From Rickettsiales bacterium (GTDB lineage: Bacteria; Pseudomonadota; Alphaproteobacteria; Rickettsiales; UBA1997): DNA of 44,673 nucleotides. The DNA lies in contig CANEVP010000010.1 of NCBI GenBank assembly GCA_947442475.1, positions 1-44,673 of the forward strand, given 5' to 3'. The notes under the pieces were generated by a model. The model ran no database searches. It was not told the DNA's origin and saw only the letters and a program-made list of their open reading frames with translations. Made by a program: the position numbers and the translations under genes. This document shows, in pieces, positions 33,510-42,084 of the stretch. Within the stretch, counting starts at the first letter, position 1; each line of letters starts with the position of its first letter.

Positions 33510-33617
33510 AAGCGGGCGAAGAAGAGCGAAGCGACCTTTGCCCTGGCAGCATATCGTCTTCGAGCAAAGCGAGAAAAGCGATTTGCTGTGTTTTAAGTAA
33601 TCCATGATTTTAATAAG

Positions 33618-34700
33618 ATGTACTTCCTAAAACGCCTACTTCTAATTTTTCCGACGCTCTTCGTAATCATGCTCGTAAATTTCTTGCTGATTCAAACTGC
33701 GCCAGGCGGTCCGGTAGAGCGTTTTTTGGCGCAAATGAATAACACAACTAAAGTTGTCGGAGAAGTTTCTGGTGCAGTTGCCAATGCGCCGAATGTAAAA
33801 AATTTTACCACCACATCTGACTCAAAATACCAAGGCGCTAGCGGCGTTGATGCAGAAATTCTAACCAAAATCGAAAAACTTTACGGCTTCGATTTGCCCC
33901 TGAGTCAGCGCTTCTGGCTCATGATGAAAAAATATGCCACCTTCGATTTTGGCGAAAGTTTTTACCAAGATAAAAAAATCACTGATTTAATTTTAGATAA
34001 ATTGCCCGTCTCAATTTCGATTGGCTTGTGGTCGATGTTGTTGATTTATTTTATTTCAATTCCGCTAGGCATTAGAAAAGCGGTGCGCGATGGCTCGCAG
34101 TTTGATTTGTGGACCAGTAGCGTGATTATTTTTTTGCACGCCATCCCGTCATTTTTATTTGCGATTCTTTTAATTGTGCTTTTTTCGGGCGGCAATTTTT
34201 TAAATATTTTTCCGTTGCGCGGCCTCGTCTCAGCTAATTTTAGCGAACTTAGCTGGCCGGCAAAAATCGCCGATTATTTTTGGCATATGACTTTGCCTTT
34301 AATTTCAATGGTGATTGGCGGCTTTGCTTCTCTGACATTTTTTTGCAAAAATTCCTTCATTGAAGAAATCAATAAACAATATGTTTTAGCTGCTTACGCC
34401 AAGGGTTTGAACCAAAAGCAAGTTTTGTACAAACATGTTTTTCGCAACGCCATGTTGATTGTAATTGCTGGACTTCCGGCGGCTTTAATTGGAATTTTAT
34501 TTACCAGCTCGATGCTCATTGAAGTAATTTTTTCTTTGGATGGTTTGGGTTTGCTTGGTTACGAAGCAGTTTTATCGCGCGACTATCCGCTGATGTTTGC
34601 CACGCTTTACATTTTTACTTTGCTCGGATTAATCACGAACATCATTAGTGATTTTACTTACAGAATCATCGACCCGCGCATCAATTTTAACAAAATCTAA
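33618..34700 (+). CDS. yejB: ABC transporter permease, YejB/OppB-like
   Basis: The 360-residue inner-membrane protein starts YFLKRLLLIFPTLFVIMLVNFLLIQTAPGGP, typical of OppB/DppB permeases, and carries a long insert between the first two helices as in YejB. Six helices are seen, with the coupling segment AAYAKGLNQKQVLYKHVFRNAML and the closing FTYRIIDPRINF. YejABEF imports peptides, including microcin C in enterobacteria. The other parts of the system are not adjacent. A CNNM/CorC gene begins one base after the stop. Confidence 0.85.
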   Translation: MYFLKRLLLIFPTLFVIMLVNFLLIQTAPGGPVERFLAQMNNTTKVVGEVSGAVANAPNVKNFTTTSDSKYQGASGVDAEILTKIEKLYGFDLPLSQRFWLMMKKYATFDFGESFYQDKKITDLILDKLPVSISIGLWSMLLIYFISIPLGIRKAVRDGSQFDLWTSSVIIFLHAIPSFLFAILLIVLFSGGNFLNIFPLRGLVSANFSELSWPAKIADYFWHMTLPLISMVIGGFASLTFFCKNSFIEEINKQYVLAAYAKGLNQKQVLYKHVFRNAMLIVIAGLPAALIGILFTSSMLIEVIFSLDGLGLLGYEAVLSRDYPLMFATLYIFTLLGLITNIISDFTYRIIDPRINFNKI

Positions 34701-34701
34701 A

Positions 34702-35970
34702 ATGGAAGATCTAACCTTTTTTTATTTAATGGCTGTTGTGGTTTTAACCGTTGTGGCAGCTTTATTTTCTTGCTCTGAAACCTCTATTACTGCGGCATCA
34801 CGCGCTAAAGTGCATCGCATGGTAAGCGAAGGAAATAAGCGGGCGCGAAAGTTAGAAAAGCTTTTGAAAAGTCGCGAGAAGGTAATCAGCTCCATGCTGA
34901 TTGGAAATAACATTGTCAACATTTTGGCCTCTGCTTTGGCTACGGCGGCAGGAATTGCCTTGTTTGGTGAGACGGGATTAATTTACGCCACTATTGCAAT
35001 GACGCTAATTGTGATTGTGCTTTCTGAGATCGCGCCAAAAACTTTTGCCTTAAAAATGCCTGATAAAGTGGCAATGGCGCTGGCGCCGATGATTGATATT
35101 TTGGTGAAAATTCTTTTTCCTTTCACGCATTTGGTGCAAAAATTGGTTGATTCGGTGTTAAATTTATTCTTCGCAAAAACCAATCAGTCTTCCAAAGAAC
35201 AAGAGTTGGAAGAGATTCGCGACACCGTAGATTTAAAGCACAAAGAAGGCTCAATCTTTAAATATGACAAAGATTTAATCGATGGCGTGCTTGATTTGTC
35301 GGACACTGAAATCAGCGAAATCATGGTTCACCGCAAAGATATTGAGGCAATTAATGCCGAATTGCCGCTTGATGAAATTGTCTCACAAGCTTTGGAAATT
35401 AATTACACCAGAATTCCAATGTGGTGGGGCAATAAAGAAAATATCGTGGCGATTTTGAATGTGCGCAAATTGTTGAAAGCGCTGCATTGCCACAAAGGTA
35501 GTTTGGACGAATTTGAGCTAACTCCGGCAACCTCTGAGCCTTGGTTTGTGCCGTCTAGCAATAGTTTACGCTCGCAGCTTTTTGCCTTTAGAAAAAAGAA
35601 AAAAAGATTCGCTTTAGTAGTTGATGAATATGGCTCGATGCTGGGCTTGTTAACGCTAGAAGATATTTTGGAAGAAATTGTTGGCGAGATTAAAGAGCAA
35701 GAAGATGAATCGGAAATTAACATTATTCGGGTTAAATCGGGTGCTTACAAAATCGCTGGAAAAACCTTGATTCGTGACATTAACAAAAAAATCGATTGGG
35801 AAATTTTAGAAGGTGACAATGCCTACAATCTGGCTGCTTTCATCATTAGCAATTTGGGAAGAATTCCTGAAGAGCGCGAAAAATTTGAAATTGACGGCTA
35901 CGCTTTCGAGATTTTGAAAAGAAGAAATCACGATTTGCTTTTGGTGCGGGTGAAGAAAATTTCGGGATAA
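34702..35970 (+). CDS. CNNM/CorC-family membrane protein (HlyC/CorC)
   Basis: From ATG 34702 the 422-residue product has a DUF21/CNNM domain (helices in about residues 4-150, with FSCSETSITAASRAKVHRM), two CBS motifs (about 190-320, around IMVHRKDIEAINAE and KRFALVVDEYGSMLGLLTLEDILEEIVGEI) and a CorC/HlyC C-terminal domain ending near ILKRRNHDLLLVRVKK. Members act in magnesium or cobalt efflux; the rickettsial TlyC haemolysin is related only through the CBS/CorC half. The upstream in-frame ATG at 34648 overlaps yejB and is not favoured. Confidence 0.88.
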   Translation: MEDLTFFYLMAVVVLTVVAALFSCSETSITAASRAKVHRMVSEGNKRARKLEKLLKSREKVISSMLIGNNIVNILASALATAAGIALFGETGLIYATIAMTLIVIVLSEIAPKTFALKMPDKVAMALAPMIDILVKILFPFTHLVQKLVDSVLNLFFAKTNQSSKEQELEEIRDTVDLKHKEGSIFKYDKDLIDGVLDLSDTEISEIMVHRKDIEAINAELPLDEIVSQALEINYTRIPMWWGNKENIVAILNVRKLLKALHCHKGSLDEFELTPATSEPWFVPSSNSLRSQLFAFRKKKKRFALVVDEYGSMLGLLTLEDILEEIVGEIKEQEDESEINIIRVKSGAYKIAGKTLIRDINKKIDWEILEGDNAYNLAAFIISNLGRIPEEREKFEIDGYAFEILKRRNHDLLLVRVKKISG

Positions 35971-35985
35971 ATTGGGGGGATTTTG

Positions 35986-36009
35986 AATTTTGTACCTAGG
36001 TACAAAATT
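35986..36009. repeat. 24-bp perfect palindrome centred on CCTAGG
   Basis: AATTTTGTACCT at 35986-35997 is followed directly by its exact complement, giving a 24-bp palindrome with no loop. It lies sixteen bases after the CorC-like gene and 36 bases before the stop of yqaE (convergent). It may be part of a bidirectional terminator or a binding site for a dimeric protein. Confidence 0.6.
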
Positions 36010-36044
36010 AACTTTTGACCAGCAAAATCAAGGGTCGAGGAAAA

Positions 36045-36236
36045 TTATCTTTTGTTCAAAGCTTTCTTGATTTTTTTATCAGTTTTATATTGTCCAAGTG
36101 CGTAAACTGACCAAATTGTTGCTGGAATCCACCCGATAATAGTTAGTTGTAGAATGAGGCAAGCAACTCCAGAAAATGGACGATGTATTGTAAAAAAAGT
36201 TAACCACGGAAGGAGTAAGGAAATAACTAGTCGCAT
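36045..36236 (-). CDS. yqaE: YqaE/Pmp3-family small membrane protein
   Basis: The 63-residue product has the family plan of two membrane helices: MRLVISLLLPWLTFFTIHRP, then VACLILQLTIIGWIPATIWSVYALGQY, and a basic tail. Pmp3/YqaE proteins are small stress-linked membrane proteins that affect membrane potential in yeast. It is the third minus-strand gene after nrdB and modA, with a 40-base gap. Confidence 0.87.
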   Translation of the reverse strand: MRLVISLLLPWLTFFTIHRPFSGVACLILQLTIIGWIPATIWSVYALGQYKTDKKIKKALNKR

Positions 36237-36276
36237 GTTTTAAGATTGTTGGTTTTTATTTGAGGAATTGCAGTTT

Positions 36277-37062
36277 TTAACTCTCGTCAAACCCGCTTTG
36301 TGCTAGAATCTTACTCGCTGCAGGAGTTTTTAGAAACTTCAAAAACTCTCTTGCCACTTCCATGTTGTCTCCTGCGATTACCAAAGCTTGGTAAAAAATA
36401 TTAGAATCTTTTTTGGTTGCTAAAACTTGAAACTCAGAATCGCCGCTAACTTGGCTGGCAAGTAGCAAAGCATATTGTGTTGGATCACTTTTAATGGTGT
36501 TGAAAATTGGGGTTTTATCTTCGGCTAATTTGCGGAAAATTTGCAGATCGAAAAGTTCGAAATTTTTTACTAAATCATTGCTGAATTTTCCTGAAGAGCT
36601 GCCTTCGTAGTCTAAAATCAAAGTTGATTTATTGGCATTGAGAATTTTCAAGCCCTCTTCAACTGAAAGATTTTTGCGGCGCAGCTCTTGTGGCAAAGAT
36701 GGATTTGATTTTGAAGTGACTAAAACCAGCACATCTTTGGCAATGAAGCCAACATTGTAAACGTCAACCAAGCCTTTTTGGCGCAGGGTTTCAATCCAGC
36801 CGGTGTGGGCAGAAATAAAAACGTCAGCAGGTTCACCAGAATCAATATTGTTAATTAATTCGGCAGAAGAATTGAAGTTTGCAGAAACTATTACGTCAGA
36901 TTTTTGTGAATAGAGGCGAGATATTTTGGTGAGAGCCAAAGACATATTTGGCTCGGCAAATACTGTGAGATTGCGGCTGTTTGAGGCGAAGGAATTGTTG
37001 GTAAAGAAAAACAAAATTAAGAAATTTGTGATGAAAATTTTTATCTTAATTTTGTTTGTCAT
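36277..37062 (-). CDS. modA: molybdate-type ABC transporter substrate-binding protein (ModA-like)
   Basis: The 261-residue protein has a signal peptide (about 1-26, FTNNSFA) and the ModA fold: LTVFAEPNMSLALTKISRLYSQ, FNSSAELINNIDSGEPADVFISA, and FIAKDVLVLVTSKSN, with ILDYEGSSSGKFSND and the closing LKTPAASKILAQSGF. It binds an oxyanion in the periplasm. Its binding residues look altered from classic ModA (FAAASL reads FAEPNM), so molybdate as ligand is uncertain. The permease and ATPase genes are not here. Its start lies one base after the nrdB stop codon, so it is co-transcribed with nrdB. Confidence 0.78.
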   Translation of the reverse strand: MTNKIKIKIFITNFLILFFFTNNSFASNSRNLTVFAEPNMSLALTKISRLYSQKSDVIVSANFNSSAELINNIDSGEPADVFISAHTGWIETLRQKGLVDVYNVGFIAKDVLVLVTSKSNPSLPQELRRKNLSVEEGLKILNANKSTLILDYEGSSSGKFSNDLVKNFELFDLQIFRKLAEDKTPIFNTIKSDPTQYALLLASQVSGDSEFQVLATKKDSNIFYQALVIAGDNMEVAREFLKFLKTPAASKILAQSGFDES

Positions 37063-37063
37063 T

Positions 37064-38059
37064 TTACACCGCTAACATTTTTTCACGACCTTTGTCGATT
37101 TCTTCAAAAACATCTTCCCACGTTCCGGTTGTAGAAGCCTTGCTATATTCAGTAACGCGATTTTCGAAGAAGTTGGTATGCTCAACGCCATTTAAAATTT
37201 CATCAAGCCAAGGAAGAGGATTGATGTCGATCATGTAAATATCTTTTAGACCAAGTTGGTTTAAACGGCGATCAGCGATGTAGCGGATGTAGCGTTTAAC
37301 TTCGCGTGAAGTTAGGCCTTCAATGTTGCCCAGTTCAAAAGCCAGATCGATGAAAGCATCTTCAAAGTGCACGATGGTGGCGCAAGCTTCATAAATGCGG
37401 CCTTTCAAATCTTCATCCCAAACTTCAGGATTTTCTTGGACGAAAGTGCGGAATAATTTAATGATAGAATTGGTGTGAAGACTTTCATCGCGCACTGACC
37501 AAGCCACGATTTGACCCATTCCTTTCATTTTTCCAAAGCGTTGGAAATTTAACAAAATTGCGAAAGAAGCAAAAAGTTGTAAGCCTTCAGTGAAGCCGCC
37601 AAATGCTGCTAGAGTAGTCGCGATGTCTTTTTTAGTGCCAACGCCAAACTTATGCATGTAGTCATATTTATCCTTCATTTCTTTGTATTTCATGAAGGCA
37701 GAATATTCGGTTTCTGGCATTCCGATGGTGTCGAGCAAATGTGAGTAAGCTGCGATATGGACAGTTTCCATGTTGGAAAAAGCAGCGAGCATCATTTTAA
37801 CTTCGGTCGGCTGAAATACGCGTGAATAATGCTGCATGTAGCAGTTATTAACTTCGATATCAGCTTGGGTGAAGAAGCGAAAAATTTGCGACAAAAGATT
37901 TTTTTCGCCAGCAGTTAAATTATGTTTCCAATCGCGAACGTCATCTGCCAAAGGAACTTCTTCCGGCAGCCAATGAATTTGCTGTTGTTTAAGCCAGGCA
38001 TCATATGCCCAAGGATAATTAAAAGGTTTGTAAATAGGCTTTGCATCTAATAGAGACAT
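37064..38059 (-). CDS. nrdB: ribonucleotide reductase class Ia beta subunit
   Basis: The 331-residue protein holds the diiron-tyrosyl radical that starts reduction of ribonucleotides in NrdA. Metal ligands and radical site are visible: Asp67 in FFTQADIEV, Glu98, His101 and Tyr105 in NMETVHIAAYSHL, and VRDESLHTNSI with further Glu and His. So it is of the tyrosyl-radical type and not a Tyr-less subclass. nrdA is elsewhere. It is followed by modA after one base. Confidence 0.95.
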   Translation of the reverse strand: MSLLDAKPIYKPFNYPWAYDAWLKQQQIHWLPEEVPLADDVRDWKHNLTAGEKNLLSQIFRFFTQADIEVNNCYMQHYSRVFQPTEVKMMLAAFSNMETVHIAAYSHLLDTIGMPETEYSAFMKYKEMKDKYDYMHKFGVGTKKDIATTLAAFGGFTEGLQLFASFAILLNFQRFGKMKGMGQIVAWSVRDESLHTNSIIKLFRTFVQENPEVWDEDLKGRIYEACATIVHFEDAFIDLAFELGNIEGLTSREVKRYIRYIADRRLNQLGLKDIYMIDINPLPWLDEILNGVEHTNFFENRVTEYSKASTTGTWEDVFEEIDKGREKMLAV

Positions 38060-38185
38060 GGTTTTGGAAAGAGAATTGATTTTTGTAATAAGAAGAATTT
38101 TTCGAGGGCTTGGAAGTTAAGTTTACGCTCTCAAATGCCAACTAAAATCTTTGAGAAAGTTGAGTTAAATTGTAAAAAAACTCAA

Positions 38186-38258
38186 TGTCACCCTGAGCCT
38201 CTCGAAGGGTGATTGTGGAACGTGCCAAGAATCAGTCTTCGAGAGGTTCGGGGTAATA
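38186..38258. repeat. imperfect palindrome related to that in the MITE
   Basis: Arms 38186-38215 and 38229-38258 pair over about 21 of 30 positions. The left arm has GTCACCCTGAGCCTCTCGAAGG, cut here to its plan GTCA-CTGAGC-TCGAAG-TGA, shared with 7098-7176, and both have CGTGCC in the loop. It fills part of the nrdB-ahpC gap (38060-38365), which otherwise holds the ahpC promoter. Confidence 0.55.
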
Positions 38259-38284
38259 ATGGTGATTTTTCTTCAAATCGCACA

Positions 38285-38312
38285 TTGATTTTCGGCACTT
38301 CGTTTTTAAGTT
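38285..38312 (+). promoter_or_regulatory. ahpC promoter candidate
   Basis: TTGATT (38285-38290) and TAAGTT (38307-38312) are 16 bases apart. Downstream in the leader, CGAGT-AATTC-ACTCG forms a small hairpin before the ATG at 38366. No OxyR-type site was recognised. Confidence 0.42.
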
Positions 38313-38365
38313 ATCTTTACCCGAGTAATTCACTCGAACTCCCTTCAAAATAAATTTCGAAAACC

Positions 38366-38968
38366 ATGTCAGTTCTAGTTGGAAAAATGGCTCCTGATTT
38401 CACTGCCGCTGCAGTTTTGCCTAATAACGAAATCAATGAAAAATTTAATCTTCATGCTCATTTAAAAGGAAAAATCGGTGTTTTGTTTTTTTACCCGCTT
38501 GATTTCACTTTTGTTTGCCCTTCTGAAATCATCGCTTTCGACAATCGCCTGCAAGAATTCAAAGATCGTGGTGTTGAAGTAATTGGCGTTTCTGTTGATT
38601 CAAAATTCTCGCACTTAGCTTGGAAAAATACTGAAGTTAACAAAGGCGGCATTGGCCAAATTCAATATCCTTTGGTTGCTGATTTAACTAAATCAATCGC
38701 TCGTGACTACGACGTTTTAACGGGCGAAGCCGTTGCTTTGCGCGGCACTTTTTTGATTGACCAAGAAGGCGTTGTGCGTCACCAAGTTGTGAACGACCTT
38801 CCACTTGGACGCAACATTGACGAAGCTTTGCGCATGGTTGATTCACTAAAATTCTTCCAAGAGCATGGTGAAGTTTGTCCAGCTGGCTGGAATAAAGGTA
38901 AGCAAGGAATGAAAGCTGATGCTAAAGGTGTTGCAGATTATTTGGCGGGAAATGCTAAAGATTTGTAA
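38366..38968 (+). CDS. ahpC: 2-Cys peroxiredoxin (AhpC/Prx1 type)
   Basis: The 200-residue enzyme reduces hydrogen peroxide and organic peroxides in the cytoplasm. The peroxidatic site [13 protein letters not shown] includes Cys51, and the resolving Cys171 lies in [11 protein letters not shown]. The [13 protein letters not shown] segment and the C-terminal tail fit the typical, oxidation-sensitive Prx1 group. It stands alone between its own promoter and terminator; ahpF is not adjacent, so thioredoxin or another reductase must serve it. Confidence 0.95.
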   Translation: MSVLVGKMAPDFTAAAVLPNNEINEKFNLHAHLKGKIGVLFFYPLDFTFVCPSEIIAFDNRLQEFKDRGVEVIGVSVDSKFSHLAWKNTEVNKGGIGQIQYPLVADLTKSIARDYDVLTGEAVALRGTFLIDQEGVVRHQVVNDLPLGRNIDEALRMVDSLKFFQEHGEVCPAGWNKGKQGMKADAKGVADYLAGNAKDL

Positions 38969-38988
38969 TTAGTTTTAGAGTAAATTTT

Positions 38989-39029
38989 AAAAGCGCGGAC
39001 GGTCTTAATTGGCCATCCGCGCTTTTTTA
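38989..39029 (+). terminator. ahpC terminator
   Basis: AAAAGCGCGGA-C-GG (38989-39002) pairs with CC-A-TCCGCGCTTTT (39013-39026) with a single mismatch around a ten-base loop and ends in a T tract. The A-rich flank means it may also serve the convergent DUF1993 gene. Confidence 0.83.
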
Positions 39030-39031
39030 TT

Positions 39032-39538
39032 TTAGAGATTTCCAAGGAAATCTTTTTTACCAATTTCAACACCAAGGTGTCTTAGGATTGAGTAAGTTGC
39101 AGTGATATGAAAATATAAATTCGGTAAAGCGTAATTTAATAAATAAGGCTGGCCGATAAATTTACTTTCTTTGTCGCGTTGGATGTAAGTGATTTGCAGA
39201 TTCTCTTTGCCGTCGATTTGCTCGGGTTTAATAGTTTCCAAAAATTTAATGGTTTTGGCGATGCGTTCTTGAAGTTCTGGGAAAGTGGTTTCAACGTCAG
39301 GAAAACTTGGAAGTTCAATTTCGGCAAGTCTTGCAGCTCCGGCTTTTGCAGCGTCACAGGCAATTTGTACTTGGCGTGAAAGTGGAAACATGTCGGGAAA
39401 TAAACGGGCATTAATAAAAACTGTCGGATCAATTTTTTTCACTTCAGCATGCGCTGCTGCTTTAGTTAAAATTGCTGATAGATTGCCCAGCTGACGAATG
39501 AAAACAGGCACTGAAGATTGATACATTGAGATGGTCAT
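39032..39538 (-). CDS. DUF1993 family protein
   Basis: The 168-residue product fits DUF1993: MTISMYQSSVPVFIRQLGNL, INARLFPDMFPLSRQVQIACD, and a C-terminal LPNLYFHITATYSILRHLGVEIGKKDFLG. The fold is a four-helix bundle related to the DinB/YfiT group, which often binds metal through His. The function is unknown. It is convergent with ahpC and diverges from the NYN gene with 93 bases between. Confidence 0.88.
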   Translation of the reverse strand: MTISMYQSSVPVFIRQLGNLSAILTKAAAHAEVKKIDPTVFINARLFPDMFPLSRQVQIACDAAKAGAARLAEIELPSFPDVETTFPELQERIAKTIKFLETIKPEQIDGKENLQITYIQRDKESKFIGQPYLLNYALPNLYFHITATYSILRHLGVEIGKKDFLGNL

Positions 39539-39631
39539 AAATTTGAAAATTTGTTAAAATGTTTGGATCACTTGCATAGTTAAGAACGATAGTCGTGATT
39601 TAAAGTCTCTTAAAAAATTAATTAAAACTTC

Positions 39632-40108
39632 ATGCAAAGCGTTACGATTTTTGTCGATGTGCAAAACATTTACTACACTACAAAACAGCGCTTCCAAAAG
39701 CATTTTGATTATAATGCTTTTTGGGCGAAGGCCACACAAAATCGTCGCGTTGTAAAAGCTTTTGCTTACGCCATTGGTCGCGGCGACGAAAAACAAAAAC
39801 AGTTTCAAAATATTTTGCGCGGCATTGGTTTTGAGATAAAATTAAAACCTTTTATTCAGCGTAGTGACGGTTCAGCAAAAGGTGATTGGGATGTTGGAAT
39901 TACGCTGGATGTAATGGAATTTGCCAAAGAATCAGATGTGGTGATTTTGCTTTCGGGTGATGGAGATTTCGATTTGCTGGTGCAAAAAGTCAGAAAAGAT
40001 TTTGATAGCGAAGTTGAAGTTTATGGTGTTGCGGAGCTTACGGCTGATTCACTTGTTGCAGCAGCTTCGAAGTTTATTCCAATTGAAGGTGAGTTGCTTT
40101 TGAGTTAA
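39632..40108 (+). CDS. NYN-domain protein (LabA/DUF88 family)
   Basis: The 158-residue product has the NYN (PIN-like) nuclease core: TIFVDVQNIYYTTKQ with the first Asp and Asn, KGDWDVGITLDVMEFAKESDVVILLSGDGDFDLLVQKVR with the central Asp residues, and EVYGVAELTADSLVAAASKFI. Such proteins are thought to be metal-dependent RNases; the target is not known. All acidic residues of the usual active site appear to be present. Confidence 0.88.
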   Translation: MQSVTIFVDVQNIYYTTKQRFQKHFDYNAFWAKATQNRRVVKAFAYAIGRGDEKQKQFQNILRGIGFEIKLKPFIQRSDGSAKGDWDVGITLDVMEFAKESDVVILLSGDGDFDLLVQKVRKDFDSEVEVYGVAELTADSLVAAASKFIPIEGELLLS

Positions 40109-40140
40109 AAAAATTGTTAGAAATCTTGAGATATTTTTAG

Positions 40141-40168
40141 TTGACTAACATTTTCGCAAACCTAAAAA
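40141..40168 (+). promoter_or_regulatory. rpsL-rpsG promoter candidate
   Basis: TTGACT (40141-40146) and TAAAAA (40163-40168) are 16 bases apart and are followed directly by GCCGCCCCC, a GC-rich discriminator. The same pattern is seen before fusA. Confidence 0.4.
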
Positions 40169-40235
40169 GCCGCCCCCTTTCATAAGAAATTTTCAAAATT
40201 TTTTAATTTTCCAACTTACACAAGAACAGCATTTC

Positions 40236-40607
40236 ATGCCTACAATTAATCAGCTTATTAGAAAGCCAAGAGAGAAGCAGACCGCTAAGAACAAGGTTCC
40301 AGCGATGAAAGCCTGCCCACAAAAAAGAGGTGTTTGTACTCGCGTTTACACTACAACTCCAAAAAAACCAAACTCAGCTTTGCGTAAAGTTGCACGTGTT
40401 AAATTGACTAACGGATTTGAAGTTATTGCTTATATCCCAGGTGAAGGCCACAACCTACAAGAACACTCTGTTGTTGCCATCCGTGGCGGCCGTGTAAAGG
40501 ATTTGCCGGGTGTGCGTTACCACATCGTGAGAGGATCTTTGGATACCCAAGGTGTTAAAAATCGTAAACAAGCCCGTTCAAAATACGGCGCTCAAAAACC
40601 TAAATAG
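40236..40607 (+). CDS. rpsL: 30S ribosomal protein S12
   Basis: The 123-residue protein is S12, which shapes the decoding centre. [41 protein letters not shown] and [14 protein letters not shown] are all standard, with the Lys residues linked to streptomycin response (in PKKPNSA and VKDLPG) in the sensitive form. It is 11 bases before rpsG. No Shine-Dalgarno sequence precedes the ATG. Confidence 0.98.
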   Translation: MPTINQLIRKPREKQTAKNKVPAMKACPQKRGVCTRVYTTTPKKPNSALRKVARVKLTNGFEVIAYIPGEGHNLQEHSVVAIRGGRVKDLPGVRYHIVRGSLDTQGVKNRKQARSKYGAQKPK

Positions 40608-40618
40608 TTTAATAAATC

Positions 40619-41086
40619 ATGAGAAGAAGAGCAGCAAAAATCAGAAAGATTTTTCCAGATGCCAAATATGGCGAAGTAATCGTTTCTAGATTCGTTAACC
40701 GTTTGATGAATGACGGTAAAAAATCAGTTGTTGAAAAAGCAATCTACGAAGCTTTCGACAATCTTGAGAAAAAATTGAAAAAAGCCCCAATCGAAATCTT
40801 CAAAGAAGCTTTGGAAAATGTTACTCCAAAAGTTGAAGTTAGATCTCGCCGTATTGGTGGAGCTACTTACCAAATCCCAGTAGAAGTTTCTGCTAGGCGC
40901 GGCTCAGCTCTAGCATTGAAATGGCTTAAAACTGCCATTGAAAATATCAAAGGCAGAGAGCTTTCTAACAAAGTTGTTACCGTTGTTTTAGAATCTTTGG
41001 AAAACAAAGGTTGGGCAGCAAAAAAGAAAGAAGAAGTATTTAAAATGGCTGAAGCCAACAAAGCTTTCGCCCATTACAGATGGTAA
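40619..41086 (+). CDS. rpsG: 30S ribosomal protein S7
   Basis: The 155-residue protein is S7, which nucleates the head of the small subunit. MRRRAAKIRKIFPDAKYGE, RFVNRLMNDGKKSVVEKAIY and RRIGGATYQIPVEVSARRGSALALKWL are diagnostic. The start ATG follows rpsL by 11 bases with no clear ribosome site. A terminator follows, so fusA is not simply read from the same transcript. Confidence 0.98.
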   Translation: MRRRAAKIRKIFPDAKYGEVIVSRFVNRLMNDGKKSVVEKAIYEAFDNLEKKLKKAPIEIFKEALENVTPKVEVRSRRIGGATYQIPVEVSARRGSALALKWLKTAIENIKGRELSNKVVTVVLESLENKGWAAKKKEEVFKMAEANKAFAHYRW

Positions 41087-41099
41087 TTCTGTAAAAAAG

Positions 41100-41133
41100 A
41101 AGGCGGTTACTTGAAAAAGTGGCCGCCTTTTTT
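41100..41133 (+). terminator. rpsG terminator
   Basis: AAGGCGG...ACTT (41100-41112) pairs with AAGT..CCGCCTT (41117-41128) around GAAA, followed by a T tract, fourteen bases after the rpsG stop. Confidence 0.78.
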
Positions 41134-41164
41134 ATTGCCCGTTTCTTTATTTAAATTTCTTTAA

Positions 41165-41941
41165 GTGATGCAATTAATTGATGTTGTAATTCCGGCTCAT
41201 GAGAAAGACATTTTGACGCTCGATTACGTTATTGCCGGCATTAAAAGAAATGCTAAAAATATCCGTAGAATCATCGTTGTTTCCAAAGAAAAATATACCG
41301 ATAAAGCTGATTGGTTTGATGAAGAGCTTTACCCATTTTCTTACAAAGAAATTAGTGACATTTTAGGTGGTCAAAGAGTTGGTTGGCATTATCAGCAATT
41401 GCTAAAGCTTTATGCTTGCTTAGTGATCCCTGACATTTCTGAAAATGTTTTAATCTTGGATGCCGATACGGTCTTTTATCGCAAGGTGAAATTCTTTTCT
41501 CCCGAAGGCTCGCCACTGTATAATTTAAGCAAAGATAAAGATTTAGATCAGTCCGAATTTCAGCAAACAACTTTCAAACATATCATTAAAATTTTACCGG
41601 AAATTGAGCGCTATTTTCCGCATAAATTTTTGAATGTTTCTGGCGTTTGTCATCACATGTTGTTTCAGCGCCACATCATCGAAGATTTGATGAAAAAAGT
41701 TGAGAATACTGATTTTAGTGGCGGTAAATTTTATGAAATTTTTTTAAAAAATCGTGAAGGGACTTGCGGAGTTGCTGAGTATAATTTGTATTTTTATTTT
41801 TTGATTTCTTGTCATCCAAAAAATTATCAAATCAGAATTTTGAAATATAAAAACACCGCAAAATTTAATCCGTGGATTGAGCGTTTACGTCGTAAATACC
41901 ACTACTGTTCTTACCATTCTTACATGCGTGAAGAGGGCTAA
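41165..41941 (+). CDS. glycosyltransferase-like protein (DUF6492-type, tentative)
   Basis: The 258-residue product begins QLIDVVIPAHEKDILTLDYVI, the first strand-helix unit of GT-A type transferases, and has ILDADTVF (Asp99-x-Asp101), the metal-binding DxD motif. GWHYQQLLKLYA before it and SGVCHHMLFQRHIIEDL after it match a group of uncharacterised transferases I remember as DUF6492. A sugar donor and acceptor cannot be told. There is no membrane helix or signal peptide. It lies between rpsG and fusA, after the rpsG terminator and before the fusA promoter, an unusual insert in the ribosomal str cluster. A second ATG at 41168 is an equal start. Confidence 0.72.
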   Translation: MMQLIDVVIPAHEKDILTLDYVIAGIKRNAKNIRRIIVVSKEKYTDKADWFDEELYPFSYKEISDILGGQRVGWHYQQLLKLYACLVIPDISENVLILDADTVFYRKVKFFSPEGSPLYNLSKDKDLDQSEFQQTTFKHIIKILPEIERYFPHKFLNVSGVCHHMLFQRHIIEDLMKKVENTDFSGGKFYEIFLKNREGTCGVAEYNLYFYFLISCHPKNYQIRILKYKNTAKFNPWIERLRRKYHYCSYHSYMREEG

Positions 41942-41948
41942 AATTTTC

Positions 41949-41976
41949 TTGTCAATTAGAAATCGAAAACTAACTT
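41949..41976 (+). promoter_or_regulatory. fusA promoter candidate
   Basis: TTGTCA (41949-41954) and TAACTT (41971-41976) are 16 bases apart and followed by GCGCCGCCCC. The promoter lies just after the glycosyltransferase-like gene, which suggests that fusA has its own transcript. Confidence 0.45.
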
Positions 41977-42084
41977 GCGCCGCCCCTATGGTTTATGGAT
42001 GTTCGCTTAAGGCAGGCTTCTTCTAGCTTTTTTACAATTTCCAAATCTTTCAAGTTACAACTTCAACAACCGTTTTTTTGTCCT

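Noticed and set aside
33503-33600. A regulatory RNA in the GC-richer stretch after the tolB terminator (AAGCGGGCGAAGAAGAGCG and CGAGCAAAGCGAG repeats).
   Set aside because: Only short imperfect GCGA repeats, no promoter-terminator pair; probably leader or leftover DNA before the permease gene.
41995-42084. Thirty-residue N-terminal extension of EF-G.
   Set aside because: Not found in the family and begins only some twenty bases after the putative -10 box; [14 protein letters not shown] at 42085 is the usual start.
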